A stretch of DNA of 64,000 bases from Hyphodiscus hymeniophilus (Eukaryota > Ascomycota > Leotiomycetes > Helotiales > Hyphodiscaceae): the NCBI GenBank assembly GCA_016508695.1, contig VNKQ01000012.1, positions 806,001-870,000 on the forward strand, in the 5' to 3' direction. Under the pieces are notes generated by a model that ran no database searches, was not told the DNA's origin, and was given only the letters and a program-made list of their open reading frames with translations. Position numbers and translations under genes: made by a program. Of the stretch, positions 1-10,702 are shown one piece after another; the first letter of the stretch is position 1, and every line of letters starts with the position of its first letter.

Positions 1-658
1 ATTAGTACGGAAATATTGTCAATGAATCCTGTCATTTTGTTGTTCTGTGAGATGGCAGTAGGATTTCTTCAGACGGCAGATAGATTGTTTTGTACACGTG
101 ATAGACCAGGTATAAACTAGGTTGGAAGTCTTGGAAAAGTGATTGAAGAGCTGAATGCTGAGAACACACAGGACGGTGATATGGCAAGTTCAGAGAAGTT
201 GCACCATTATTCATCTGTCTGTGCCAACACCCAGACTCCCGATGAAGAAAGCGGATTACCCTCGGATGCACTTGCAACCCATGTATGCAGCAAGGTGTGT
301 CGGGGCCTTGATGACCAAGATAACTTCGTCGATATTCCATGCAGCAATGTGGGGTACGTAAGATATTGCTGGAAGAAACGTTAATGGCGTATTGATTCTG
401 CAGTTTCCAAAAATGGAAGCTCTCAGTGAGGTACCCTCTCCATTATTGGTGCATCCAATTGGTTGAGACAATGCTGTAGAGCATGGAAGCTCGTATGCAG
501 AATTCTCACTTTATCTAATAGCCTTGTCTGTTAAATCTGCTACCGGTCCCAGATATTGTGATCCCTGCTACTCCACTTCCTTAATCGCATTCTTCCCTCA
601 TACCACAAGGTCATGCACATTTGACACCTGAGTGCCATCTCTCATCCAGAACCTCTAT
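1..658. other. No confident gene
   Basis: Normal base composition. Short ORFs occur on both strands (for example 139-384 on +, 32-340 on -) but they overlap each other, have no recognisable motif and no convincing splice partners. The GTATGT just after the last codons of the neighbouring minus-strand gene (near 662-659) is a possible donor, so this stretch could hold its 3' UTR or a further exon. Confidence 0.4.
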
Positions 659-1707
659 TTACATACCCAGAACTGCTAAATCCATCAAATCTACAGCATT
701 CTCTTTGATCGACCTCCTTTTCTCGTATACAATAATGTCTTTCAACTTGTTTCGAATATCCTGATCAAGTCCTCGATTATCTGCAAGCTCTTGTGAGGCG
801 TCATTCACAACGTGGCGGCAGCTCGACCAGGATTCATGCACAGAGTTTTCTAGACCCGTAGACCCTCCAAACTCTTCCTATGTCACGGTAAGTGTTCATT
901 CTATCAAGATCTACATCCAACTCACCATCAACAAATCAGCTACTTTCAAAGCCGGCCAAGCAGCGACCACCAAGCGAGCCCTCTCTACTATCTCAGCCGT
1001 GTCGAGGGCTTGCAAAGCCCCTATCATTCTGTTAAGCTCGTTGTACGAGTGTGGGTGGATAATTCTGCAGGAGCAAAGAGAGAAATTTCTAGTTAATAAT
1101 CTGTCTTTGATGCCTTCACTTATGGCCCACTATTGGTGTAATTTGTATCAGTGGTACTCCCTTGAACAAGAACTGATAGGACTCTCACAATCATACTACG
1201 CCATTCCTGCTTTAGCTTCTGAACCTCCAAATCTTCTTCAGTAAGTATCTTCCACTGTATTTTCATCCCTTCGAAGAGATGTTCTCTTCCTTCCTCTAGC
1301 CGTTCATAGAAAGTAAATCGATAAAATTCCCAATTCACCTCTGTTAATGGATTGGCTTGAAATTGCCATGCCGCAATACAGAGCAATTTATGATGGCGAT
1401 CTGGAATTTGGCGATGCATTTCTTTGAAAGACCATTTAACAGCCTCATCCCTCATCTCAGGGCTCAGTCGTGGACCCCAAAGATTAGAAATCAAATTTAA
1501 ACTTGTCGCGCTGAAGGCAGCCGCAGGAACAGGCGATAGGCTTCGCCTTATTTCCTGTCGATGATTTGAGATGAGTTGTTTTCTGGAATAGAGTTCTTCC
1601 CCTATAGAATCGGTTTCTCGCTGCTGTCCTTCATGCTGGAGATGAAGATGCTTCTCGTAAAATGAATTCAAAGCTTTCTTATAAACTGCTTCTGCTGTGA
1701 GTGCCAT
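659..1707 (-). CDS. Hypothetical protein, at least three exons
   Basis: I do not recognise this protein. The largest exon starts at an ATG at 1707 (protein begins MALTAEAVYKKALNSFYEK) and runs to about 1256-1190. A second exon at 1064-926 has a strong acceptor (TGCTCCTGCAG) and donor (GTGAGT). After a 48-nt intron (925-878) the last exon at 877-659 is in frame and ends in TAA. Exons two and three join in phase 0 without a stop, which supports real coding. The junction between exons one and two is not resolved: the frames demand a phase-2 donor and only weak GT sites fit. The protein is hydrophilic, rich in Glu, Lys and Arg, probably helical, with no signal peptide or membrane segment. An ORF at 1937-1755 ending in a good GTAAGT donor lies just upstream and may be a 5' UTR exon, because its frame does not join this ATG. 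Confidence 0.55.
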
Positions 1708-3127
1708 TGTCTGCACAACTATTAGGAATGGTCTCCAGTCTGCCTTCGTGATACTTACCTTGTGACTGCCAGAAGTTGACCTGGAATTGAAAGAATTCGC
1801 ATGCAGGTCTCGAGCGGTGATTGAATCATGAAATCGTGATGTCCAGCGAATTCAGAAGGATGAAGTAAGGCAAACGAGGTCGAAAAACGGCGCAGGCTCG
1901 TTGACTTCGTCCTCCTCATACATAAATCTTTGCCCAAGGAGAAATAACGTCACATCTGATTTCATGGTCCATAGATTGGGTTATTCTCGCCGCTCAAGCA
2001 GTGAGATAATTGAAACTGAGTTGGGGCGCCATGAGATAGTCGAATCTCAGAGTGGCATCCATTTGCTCACAGTCCGGCTGTCGGTGCAAAACTCACCGAG
2101 GCCAGATTTCTAGATCGCCACGGTGCCCGGAGCTTAAGTATGCCGTGCTTGACGTTGCAGTCCTACAAGCAAATAAACCCTGCTTTTGAAACGTAAATTC
2201 ACTTGATTAGGGATCATCAGCTACTCGAGTATGCGAGGACTCGGCCGACTGTAGATCAGGGTTTTCTAACTAGACCCTACTGCTAAGATTTCCCCCACTG
2301 ATGCGAACTTCCAATTTACTGGCCACCGCTGCACAGAGTCATCTCCAGGTCTTATAAAGCTGTCGACGATTCCTCGGAAAGTCAGCAGTACTCGACCCTT
2401 AGATTAAATACAGGATCAAATTGATATTGTTCCAGACAAAAGCACCTTTTGCCGTATCTGTCAGACTTATACAATCGTATCAATCATAGCTCGAAACGTG
2501 GCTTTGAGCTCTTGCTTGTGTAAAGGGTCTCTGTAAGGCACTTAATCTTCTATGAACTAGGAAGATGTACTGATATTAGATAGCGAAAATGTGCAGAGCT
2601 CTATTTTGCTTTTACTCCCAATGTCGGCATACGGTCTTTGCAGGTTGGGCCAATTGCTCCACCAATCTGGGCACAACTTGTCCTTCGTACAGCACAACGA
2701 CATCTCCAGTCCAGGGTGAATGCCCTACATGCGTGTATGGAACGCCATCTCCATAGCTTCTCTGAATGCTATCATCTCGGAGCGTCTGGTGATATGCAAG
2801 CTGAGACGGATTTGGCAACGTGGAAAATGATACTACTGTAACAATCAGGCGGCTTGAAGCGAGATCTTACGTCAGCAAACCATATATAGTTTCGGAATCT
2901 CATTCTTTCTACATTCCTTAACATTATATCGCTTCGTCACTTAGGCGTTTCCAGTCACTGATTGGACATTACTGATTTGACATTGATGTGTGACTATTAC
3001 GCTCGGGTTTATAGTGCGAAAGTAGACCCTGTAATCGAAGCTCTGATCACGGCCTACTTCGACCATATCCAATCTCGCCAACTCAATCAAAGATTTTTTC
3101 GACGGCCAGCTTCTACTTATTCACGAA
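1708..3127. other. Intergenic, no confident gene
   Basis: Only short ORFs without clear structure. A minus-strand ORF at 2612-2827 reads like the last exon of a protein (it ends AKTVCRHWE before a stop) and is preceded by a candidate intron with GTAAGA donor and TTACAG acceptor, but I could not join an upstream exon in phase. Near 2085-2135 there is a short sequence shared with the region around 7,720-7,765. Confidence 0.35.
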
Positions 3128-3667
3128 ATGGCTACTCGTATTTTTGTTCAATGCAGAACATCTGAAATGCCTGGTTCAGATGCAATCATGGATAAGGAAT
3201 TACGCATGGCAAATGCAGCATGCCAAAAAGTGTGGAATCGAGCATTGAATGATCGTCTAGGCGGTGATCGACTGACTACCTTCGGTGGTTTTGTAAACCC
3301 GAAGTGCTTCCTTCTGATTGACGTCGGTCCCGAGGAGGCTACAGAATACGCCATTGTAGCACTCCGTTGGGATGGAAACCGGCTGTAAGTAGAAAACTCT
3401 ACTGCTCTACCTTCCATTAATTCTAAGATAGTGTTGATCAACCTGGGCCAATTTCTGCATACATCCTGAACGAGTTCAGAACCAAATACCACTTCAACCC
3501 CGCCAATAGGCCAAAACTTGTATGCATATCTTTCGAATCACAACGCTCTTTGCTAATGTTGTCAGGTTACATACACTGATGAGGAACTACAAAAAGTAAT
3601 CAGTCCCCAGGCATTCGAGCAGCATAGACAAGCAAGAAATGAGCAGCTTGGAAGGGAAAGACGATGA
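3128..3667 (+). CDS. Hypothetical small protein, three exons
   Basis: Unknown function. Exons 3128-3384, 3432-3519 and 3566-3667 give 148 residues plus a TGA stop. Intron 1 (47 nt) has a GTAAGT donor and ATAG acceptor; intron 2 (46 nt) has GTATGC, a textbook TGCTAAT branch site and TCAG. Both junctions keep the frame (phases 2 and 0), which is strong internal support. The protein begins MATRIFVQCRTSEM and ends in a charged tail (NEQLGRERR). No signal peptide, transmembrane segment or known motif is seen. A partly overlapping minus-strand ORF (3148-3492) is a shadow. Confidence 0.7.
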
Positions 3668-4204
3668 GGGGGCAAGATGCTCCAATAGATCTAGATTTGG
3701 AGATATGTTTTCGCAAGGTGATCCAGTAATAAGAACATCGTTGTCTTGGAGCATCAAGTGGTATCAGCACGTGACAATACCTCAGAACTGCCGTGTTCCT
3801 GTTCCTAAACCAGCAATTTTCCTTCAACAGGGTATATCTTCTGGATTTGTTAGTATTTTGATCCGATTGATAAAAATTATGGATACTGTGGATGGTAGTA
3901 TGGAACAATGGACTGAGATGAATGGGAACCCCTGGTTCAATAAGGGTGTTGGATGTATTACCGGCCCGCTCCTTACAATGACGGGGAAAGTCCCACTCTT
4001 ATCGAGTCGAGAGATCATAGGCCATCGTACGGCCACCGCACGAGACATTATGAGTAGCACTGAGTGCGGCGAGTAAAAGTCATGAGGTAAAACTGTCTTC
4101 AAATGTTCATATATAATCTAGCATTTCCCAGACAAAGGCATTTTCTGAGACGTTCAATCGCCAAAAGTCCTGACGCCTTTTTCTTCCAGATAACAAGGCT
4201 CAAG
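3668..4204. other. Short intergenic region
   Basis: An open frame at 3639-4076 overlaps the end of the previous gene and shows no recognisable sequence. I read this stretch as 3' UTR of the upstream gene and promoter of the next one. Confidence 0.4.
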
Positions 4205-5389
4205 ATGACGCTTCTCAAAACCTCTCAGTTGGCTTCGCTGTATAACGATGCCCAACTCTACTCCAATCGCGAAAACCCATCACTTGAGTTTTGGGTAGCA
4301 ATTTTCTATCACTTCTTGGCCGCTCCGCGTTGGAATCACGCTCGAGAGTTCGCTCCAGTTTTAGACAACCCACAAGATATTCGCAGAATGGATATCGTCA
4401 ATAGAAGATTTGACACCAAGCAGTCGCGCTACTTTTATTGCGGGATACTTGAGGGAAAACGACCGAACTACGGTCAAGATGATGTTGAAAAAGTGGAACA
4501 GCAGTTACTTGAATATTCACACGCCTATATTGATTCATGCGACGAAAAAAGCATGTGGGGATTCAGTGCACTCGGCACCAGGCTACGAGTGTGGTTTTAC
4601 AAAAGTGGAGATACCAATCTGACTGCATATGCTCCGCAAACAACCGCTTATTACAACGATGCACCATATATCGACGCCAATGCTTCGGATACCACCGAGT
4701 TGGAAGAAGCTTTCAAGTATATGGAAAGGCACCCTTGGCCAACTGAAAAGACTAGAGGTATTTCGCCGACGATACCCACTCCACCCTCTAATTCGAATCC
4801 CTTCTCTGGGCCATCTGCACCGGCTCCATTGTATCCTACCTCATACAACCCCCCTCAGCCATCGTACATATCATCCCCGGTACCATACGATCCTCCTTCT
4901 TCGTCGTATGCTGGTCACAGCGCTACTTACTCAAGTCACGATACCTCAAATTACGTTGTTCCGATTGTCCAGCCATACAATGATTCTGCTATCAACACCA
5001 TCTCAGGCGATCCTGGGAGAATCTCTAGCCCAAGTGAAGAAGATTCACTGGGAGAAGTGGAGAACTATCCTCCCATACCAGACGGTGCCATACTTGTTAA
5101 CGTCAAGCTTGAAGCTGCAGAAGGCGGCGACCGATATCATTTCAACCACGGCGATAAACGCTATATGGTGCAAGAAAGCGATTGGGTTAATGGCACAGCA
5201 AAATACGATGGCAAAAACTATGACTGCGTTGTTTATACAGGAAGGAATACCGGGCTGAGCTTCTACACTTGGAATCTAAGGAATCTTGGTCCATACAGAC
5301 CGACGAAAGGGGAGGAGAGGGAGAAAGGGAAAGGGAAGGAGAGGGAGAAGGGGAAAGGGAAGGAAAGTAAGGGGACTGGAAAGCGTTGA
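4205..5389 (+). CDS. Hypothetical protein with Pro/Ser/Tyr-rich middle and KGKE tail
   Basis: Single-exon gene of 394 residues. The frame is open from 4103, but the ATG at 4205 (protein MTLLKTSQLASLYND) has the better context, CAAG before ATG, and starts the sequence that looks conserved. Residues about 1-190 form a globular Trp/Tyr-rich part (FWVAIFYHFLAAPRWNHA, RLRVWFYKSGD). Residues about 195-310 are low complexity and rich in Pro, Ser and Tyr. A second compact part follows (VNVKLEAAEGGDRYHF ... MVQESDWVNGTAKYDG ... GLSFYTWNL). The C-terminus is a lysine-rich repeat of EREKGKGK units encoded by an all-purine tract at about 5308-5370. No signal peptide or membrane span. I do not recognise the family; the layout is typical of lineage-restricted fungal proteins. 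Confidence 0.75.
   Translation: MTLLKTSQLASLYNDAQLYSNRENPSLEFWVAIFYHFLAAPRWNHAREFAPVLDNPQDIRRMDIVNRRFDTKQSRYFYCGILEGKRPNYGQDDVEKVEQQLLEYSHAYIDSCDEKSMWGFSALGTRLRVWFYKSGDTNLTAYAPQTTAYYNDAPYIDANASDTTELEEAFKYMERHPWPTEKTRGISPTIPTPPSNSNPFSGPSAPAPLYPTSYNPPQPSYISSPVPYDPPSSSYAGHSATYSSHDTSNYVVPIVQPYNDSAINTISGDPGRISSPSEEDSLGEVENYPPIPDGAILVNVKLEAAEGGDRYHFNHGDKRYMVQESDWVNGTAKYDGKNYDCVVYTGRNTGLSFYTWNLRNLGPYRPTKGEEREKGKGKEREKGKGKESKGTGKR
5308..5370 (+). repeat. Purine-only tandem tract in a coding region
   Basis: A run of G and A only, built from imperfect GAGGGAGAAAGG-like units, encodes the repeated EREKGKGK tail of the upstream ORF. Such tracts expand and contract easily and can form triplex structures. 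Confidence 0.7.
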
Positions 5390-5559
5390 TATTGATATGT
5401 TTCGATTGCAATTATAATGTCTGAAGGATTAACGGGGTCTGCTTTATGGTGTCCTTGTAACGCCTGTTTGCTAATATGACGCAGTCTATAGAAACAAGTT
5501 TGGAGATTGAAGGCCAAGATGTAACTTGCTTGAACAATGCGACGTAGACTTCGAGGTAA

Positions 5560-7435
5560 TTAAGTGAATATACAGCAGAAATTAGAGGTGCCTTTACACC
5601 ACCAAGAGAGCCATGTGGGCTTATCATTGACCCTCGCGCTTTTCCAACAAGGCTCTGCCAAACTTTTGAACTCTTGTGGATTTGTAGACAAACGGATCGT
5701 CTCCTTCCGTCGTCGGCCAACTACCTCTGATAGATGATGAAAGCCAAATGGGGTTTCCACCTTGTGTCTTTGAGCATCGGGGCGGCATTGGCCGAGAGGT
5801 TGCTGAAGTCCATCGGAATACCCAATCATTATCCCCACGCAATAGCCTTCCATGCAAAAAAGTGTGACCCATTGTATCTCCTCTAAAAGTGCGCTACAAC
5901 AATAAGAATCTTCCATATCCCAAGGACAGCTAGATGTACGATAAGTTTGCATTGATTCACAAAGCTCTGGAGCTACCTCTGTCGCAACCCCAAAAACTGA
6001 AATTTCCTCTCCCACCGGGACACTTTGAGAGACAATATGAGAGGGTGTACTGCCAAGGTATTGGAAGCTACAGTTGGAGTCCCTATGCGGGCCAAAGGTG
6101 TATATTTGATCCCGAGATGTCCTTATCTGATACGATTGTCAGCAATATTCCAGGAAAGATGGCATATACACTACCACTAGAACTGGAGGAAGGGTAAGCA
6201 TGGAATCATGTCGTAGCCACGCATCCTTAATTTGCTGCTGGACAAGTGGACAAAAGAGCCAGATGATGGTCTTTCGTCGTCTCAACGGTATTTGATTAAA
6301 CGTATCAAGAATAGGCGATGGATCTTCAGTGTAATGGGGATGAATGCCATAGGTGAATCCGTCGTAGCAGAATAAAGAAAGGCCTTGAAGGGAGGTGTTC
6401 AAGCTGATGGTTTTGAGCCGCAGCGGAGTTGTTTGCTTGTCTTTAAATCGACAGGAATGGAAAGGCGGAGGGGCTGGAGTATCCCATAGTCGAAGAGACT
6501 TATCGACTTGCTGGAAACGGCAGTAGTCTGCCTGGTACACAATGAGCTGAGTATCGGGGTTGAATAAATGACGAATTTGAATACCTGTTGTTCTAAGAAT
6601 AGGTCGCGCAGATTGGAAATCTGCTCGACAATATAGACTTCATTGGTTTTGGATTGATCAGATGTCGCAGATGGCCAAGAATTCGTCACTCTGATGAATC
6701 TTATGCCCAGGTTATCAATAGCGATAGTGACGATGTCTCCTGTCAAGCTGAGCTCAAATTGTTGTACCGATCGTCCCCAAAACTTTACATTGGTTATCGA
6801 GAAGGTGACTAAGTCACCACTTTGGCCACTCTGCCTATCTTTCCATTTACGGGCTGCAAAGATTCTCCAAAGCAGTGAGCCATACGCCATTGCCATTATT
6901 TTTTGACTGACCTCTCTGGGTAGTTTCGAGAGTTTCCACAAGAGGTCGTCGTTGGCATGCGCACGCTTGACTTCGACCTCGGTGGGATTGTAGGTGATAG
7001 GCTGGGAAGCCTCAAAGTCGTCCAAGGATGGCGCTGTTTTCCAAGGCCTGGCCCATAAACTAAATCTCCAGATAAGTTTCAAGTGTTGGACGCGGTCAGT
7101 ATCAGGGTCTTTTGATTCCAGGAAGCAAAGCCAATGAAGTGTTGCACCACTTGAGCATTGAGAAGGATTGTAACAGAGTTTTTTCCTCCTCCGCTGCTTC
7201 CCGTTGCACGAAAATACCGCGCAACCTTGGGTCGCTCTAGCAGCGGGGAATTGAAATATGCTGGTCCATTCATATGTCTCCTCATCAGTGCCGGTCACTA
7301 TATCATAGTCAGTATTATTTGGGAGACAGCAGGTGACAAATTGATACCCAAAACAACTTGTTCTTGTTTTTCGAATGGCACAGTGCATATGATACATCTT
7401 GCACCCGGTCGTATATAAAGGTCGGGGATGCTCAT
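5560..7435 (-). CDS. Hypothetical Cys/Trp-rich protein, four exons
   Basis: Exons 7435-7348, 7297-6585, 6546-about 6172 and 6126-5560 join in frame to about 580 residues. Intron 1 (50 nt) uses GTATCA and ATATAG. Intron 2 is only 38 nt (GTATTC to CTCAG). Intron 3 has a CTGAC branch and CAG acceptor, with the donor ambiguous among 6178, 6175 and 6172 (all the same phase). The N-terminus MSIPDLYIRPGARCIICTVP contains a CxxC pair, with more Cys/His downstream, so zinc binding by this segment is possible. A stretch LPREVSQKIMAMAYGSLLW resembles an F-box-like helix pair, but the match is weak. The C-terminal part is rich in Trp and Cys (GYCVGIMIGYSDG, TWLSWWCKG). No signal peptide. The function is unknown; such F-box-associated hypotheticals are common and multiply in filamentous ascomycetes. 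Confidence 0.7.
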
Positions 7436-7660
7436 TGCTGCTGCTTCACCGAAACTGGCAGGTATTGTTTTGCAAACATGCGTCTGCAAGTTTGCGGAGA
7501 ATAAGACGCCGTTGCTTAATCACATGACATGAGGACACCTTCCGCTTGAAAGCCATGACGACTGCCAGGCAGCGGGAGGCTAAGCGAATGATTACTAAGC
7601 AATACAAATCATTCCTCCAGGATTGATGAAAAATTGCTTGATACTATTGGTGCATTTACG

Positions 7661-7765
7661 GCGTACCCCGCACCGGCTAGAGTCTGTGTAAAAGTAGCTT
7701 CCGCAACGGAGAGATCGGCCTTACACCCACCGAGGCCAGATTCAAATCTGGCCACGGCATTTAAT
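7661..7765. repeat. Possible remnant of a short dispersed repeat
   Basis: Contains a perfect 9-bp inverted repeat (GGCCAGATT and AATCTGGCC separated by CA) and a longer imperfect hairpin around GTGTAA...TTACAC. The segment CACCGAGGCCAGATT is shared with about 2094-2108, where a similar GCCACGG follows. This suggests two degraded copies of one small element. It is not a tRNA: no acceptor stem can be formed. Confidence 0.35.
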
Positions 7766-7819
7766 GCCCTCTCATCGCTCAAACCAACTCCTAGTTAGCC
7801 ACGATCTCACTGGCATAAT

Positions 7820-9235
7820 ATGACTCCCGTCACGATCAATAACGCCATTGAGGTATTGTCCTACGATCACAAGCTGAAATCTTTCTAACCTCTGAGTCTA
7901 GGCGAAACAGATAATAAATGACGCTCTCAAACTTCTCGACGCTGTCTCCGCATATTCAATCACCAACCAGCTCCCTAGCGACCAGCTATTCGATATGAAT
8001 ATCTGCAAACGACTTCAAAACCTACATTCCCCCAAGTCCACTTCCCCTATCCATTCTCTGCTGGAAGACTCAGGGTCGAAAGAATTATGTGGACTCAGTA
8101 TTGGGGAGAAAACGATGTTGTCGCCGTACTGCTACAAGATCGAAAACTCGGCACCCGATTTCGAAGATGTATTTGATGGTTTAGAAGCCTACTACAAGCA
8201 GACATATGCTCAGAACCTGGCTTGTAAAGGCGAGCTCATCGACAACATCATACGAGGTGGTGTATCGAAGACCATGAGGTCTGTAGTTAAGATAGTGGAT
8301 GTGATCGGAAGCCTGGCTCTTTGGCAAATCCGGGAAGTTGAGGCAAGGACTTTGGCGACTGAACAAGGGCATGATTGCGTCACCCCACAAGATAAAAGCA
8401 AAGCTGCCACAGGGATGTGGAAGCACCTCAGCAGCTACAACAGGAACGCAGACAGACAGAAGTTGGATTTACGGATATTCGCGGGGTCACGCTGGAACAA
8501 ATTCCTGTACAACATGGAGGTTGGTATGATTGTCACGGTGCATCCGCTACCTCAGAGTCTGTAAGTGGCCTACTCTGTCTCAGCCGTTTTATCATAATAA
8601 CTCTCCACAGGAAGCCACAATTTCTTAAACTAGCACCCGTAGTGACAAGAATGCCCGGGATACTGGACCGAGCGAAGAATGCTACGCCTTGCGTTCAGAA
8701 GCTACTGAACACGAGGCTTAGGCCATGGACGGGTTCTAAGAAGAAACAGTTACTGATACAAGGCGTGCCAGGATGCAAGACGAACATAGCGAAGATGGCA
8801 GATGTGGTCAAGCTGGAGACAATACTTGGAGGCCGCCTATTCGGAGGGATAGGTTCGACCCAAATGAGATACCGAGAGACAGCCAGGCGATGCTTGAATT
8901 TTACGGATACTGTGCGTCTGCATTTCGCCCATCGTGAAGGCGAGGATTTCAAGTTGGAGGTTTGGCTATGTTCGCCGCTTGGGAGGGCGATTTCGCAAGC
9001 AAAGATGAGCTCATTTGAAGACTTGAGGAGCATACTTGGTGATTATCTCTTCGAGGCGATGAAAGCAAGCCACTGGAGGCAAGAAGAGGAGAGGAAAGGA
9101 TTGTTAGAATGTACTGCCGCTGTCGATGTGTCTTTTCCCAATGACGAGGATGACAGTGATTGCAAGGTGCAAATCATATTAGATTTCAGGACAGGTAAAG
9201 ATGTGTATGAAAAATCGTATCTTCGTGTAGGTTGA
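7820..9235 (+). CDS. Hypothetical protein, three exons
   Basis: Exons 7820-7852, 7902-8560 and 8611-9235 give 438 residues. Intron 1 (49 nt) has GTATTG, a TTCTAACC branch and CTAG; intron 2 (50 nt) has GTAAGT and CACAG. Phases are 0 and 2 and fit at both joins. The protein begins MTPVTINNAIEAKQI and looks soluble and mainly helical, with basic patches (TGSKKKQLLIQG). No signal peptide, transmembrane segment or catalytic motif is visible and I do not recognise it. Its stop codon lies only 3 bp from the stop of a possible minus-strand ORF (9239-9478), so the 3' ends converge. Confidence 0.7.
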
Positions 9236-9238
9236 ACC

Positions 9239-9478
9239 TTATCTTGGCGCCAATTTAAACCACGTATCAATCACAATAACGCTCCGCCCAGCAGGAAGAA
9301 TCACACCCTCTTGGTTCGAATTCGTCCTCTGAGAGGTGACTTCTGTTATACCTACGCTTATGCTTCCAGTCCCGCTCTTCCATGACATCTTTCTATCGTA
9401 ATCAACCCCTTCAAACCTTTGATAGTTGAAATATTGGTAGTCATCGCTAGCAGTTTCTTCGGCCTGAATCATTCGCAT
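9239..9478 (-). CDS. Possible small hypothetical gene (last exon)
   Basis: A 79-codon frame ending LPAGRSVIVIDTWFKLAPR has amino-acid use that looks coding, and an upstream GTAAGA...ATCAG intron candidate (about 9520-9483) follows an ATGGCCGAG. The phases do not join that ATG to this frame, so the first exon is unresolved. Convergent with the gene ending at 9235. The function is unknown. Confidence 0.3.
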   Translation of the reverse strand: MRMIQAEETASDDYQYFNYQRFEGVDYDRKMSWKSGTGSISVGITEVTSQRTNSNQEGVILPAGRSVIVIDTWFKLAPR

Positions 9479-10702
9479 TAAACCTGATTAACATTCAGAT
9501 AGGGGTCGAAGCCGATCTTACCTCGGCCATGGTGCCAAGGAGATCTCCCAGCCAAATTCAAGCTGGCGCGTTTACCAAAGGCTCGAGGTGGGAACGTTCG
9601 ATGGACTATGCTCGATCTTGACACCAGAGGTGAGATAATGACTGCAAGGAAGAGTGTCAGCGTTCATGCTTGTGCCTAGATGAAGGAGAATGTGAGAATA
9701 ACGGAATCAATCGCGCATACGTACAGCTCTGTATGGAGTGAAGTATCTTCCTTTTTATTCACCTCGGAGCCTTAAAATATATTCTGTGCAAAAGCGGATT
9801 TTGACGAGTCCTCAAAGTCTCTGGCGCGTCCCTGTGCCTTGAGAAATATACGGGCTTGGTAGGCGAGATAATGATAGTTGATGGGCGTGCAGGTATATGG
9901 ATACGAACAACTGTCAAGAGGTGGGTGTTGATGTGAAATGGGGAGATTTCTCTGACGGCTGAGGTGGGGTTCGACGTGACCACGTGACGGAGCAACCCGA
10001 TACTGACCGAAAAGATAACGTACCAGTGCAATTTAGGCTTCAATGCTTTTAGGTTCCAGAAACACAACTACGACATTGACCACGTCAAGTTCTGATCTGT
10101 CGTAAATCCACAATGGTATCAACGTAGCAAGTAATACCGTTGTAATCTGACTTTTGCAAGTGGTCGGCCTTGATGCCGTTCTACTTGATGACAATCCCAC
10201 ATTAGGCCAACCTTCGTCCAAGAGATGCTCATGTTTCGGTTGCAACCTTCAGGGATTTAGCATTTTGGTTACAGTCTCACTCCGAAAGGACTTTTCAAGT
10301 AAACTCTGCTAGTACAATTACTACATACCATGTCACTCAATTGTCTTCCATTACTCAGAAGACCACAGAAAGTAGGCTAGTCATTAGCTACAAACGCTGC
10401 GCAGGTGACTTGTCGGTTGTGTCATGCGATCACGTCAATTGTCTTCGGAGCATGAACCAGAATTTGTATGCCGGCAAAAGCTGGTTCGAGAGCACGAAGA
10501 ACGAAGGTGTGCCAAGCATGAGCGAAATCACGCCGGATAACGAGCAACACAGCTAAACCTTGAACGGAGTTTCTAAGTTAGCTCTGCAGCATCGTTATTT
10601 CCAAAGGATCTACGGATACATCATACGGAGCGCGAAGCTTTCTCATTATAACATGGGGAAGCACAGCCTACGCTCAAGAATACAGCTTGGTATTTGGGAA
10701 TA
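9479..10702. other. Intergenic, nothing recognised
   Basis: Short ORFs on both strands (for example 9759-10067 and 10033-10245 on the minus strand) show no motif, no splice logic and no consistent codon use. Confidence 0.4.

Noticed and set aside
1755..1937. First coding exon of the gene at 659-1707
   Set aside because: It has a good donor, but its phase does not join the downstream frame; at most a 5' UTR exon.
3639..4076. 145-codon plus-strand ORF
   Set aside because: Overlaps the last exon of the better-supported gene at 3128-3667, with no recognisable sequence and a competing minus-strand frame.
7725..7760. tRNA-like T-arm (loop TTCAAAT inside a perfect stem)
   Set aside because: No acceptor, D or anticodon arm can be folded around it, and the stem is a longer palindrome than a T-arm.
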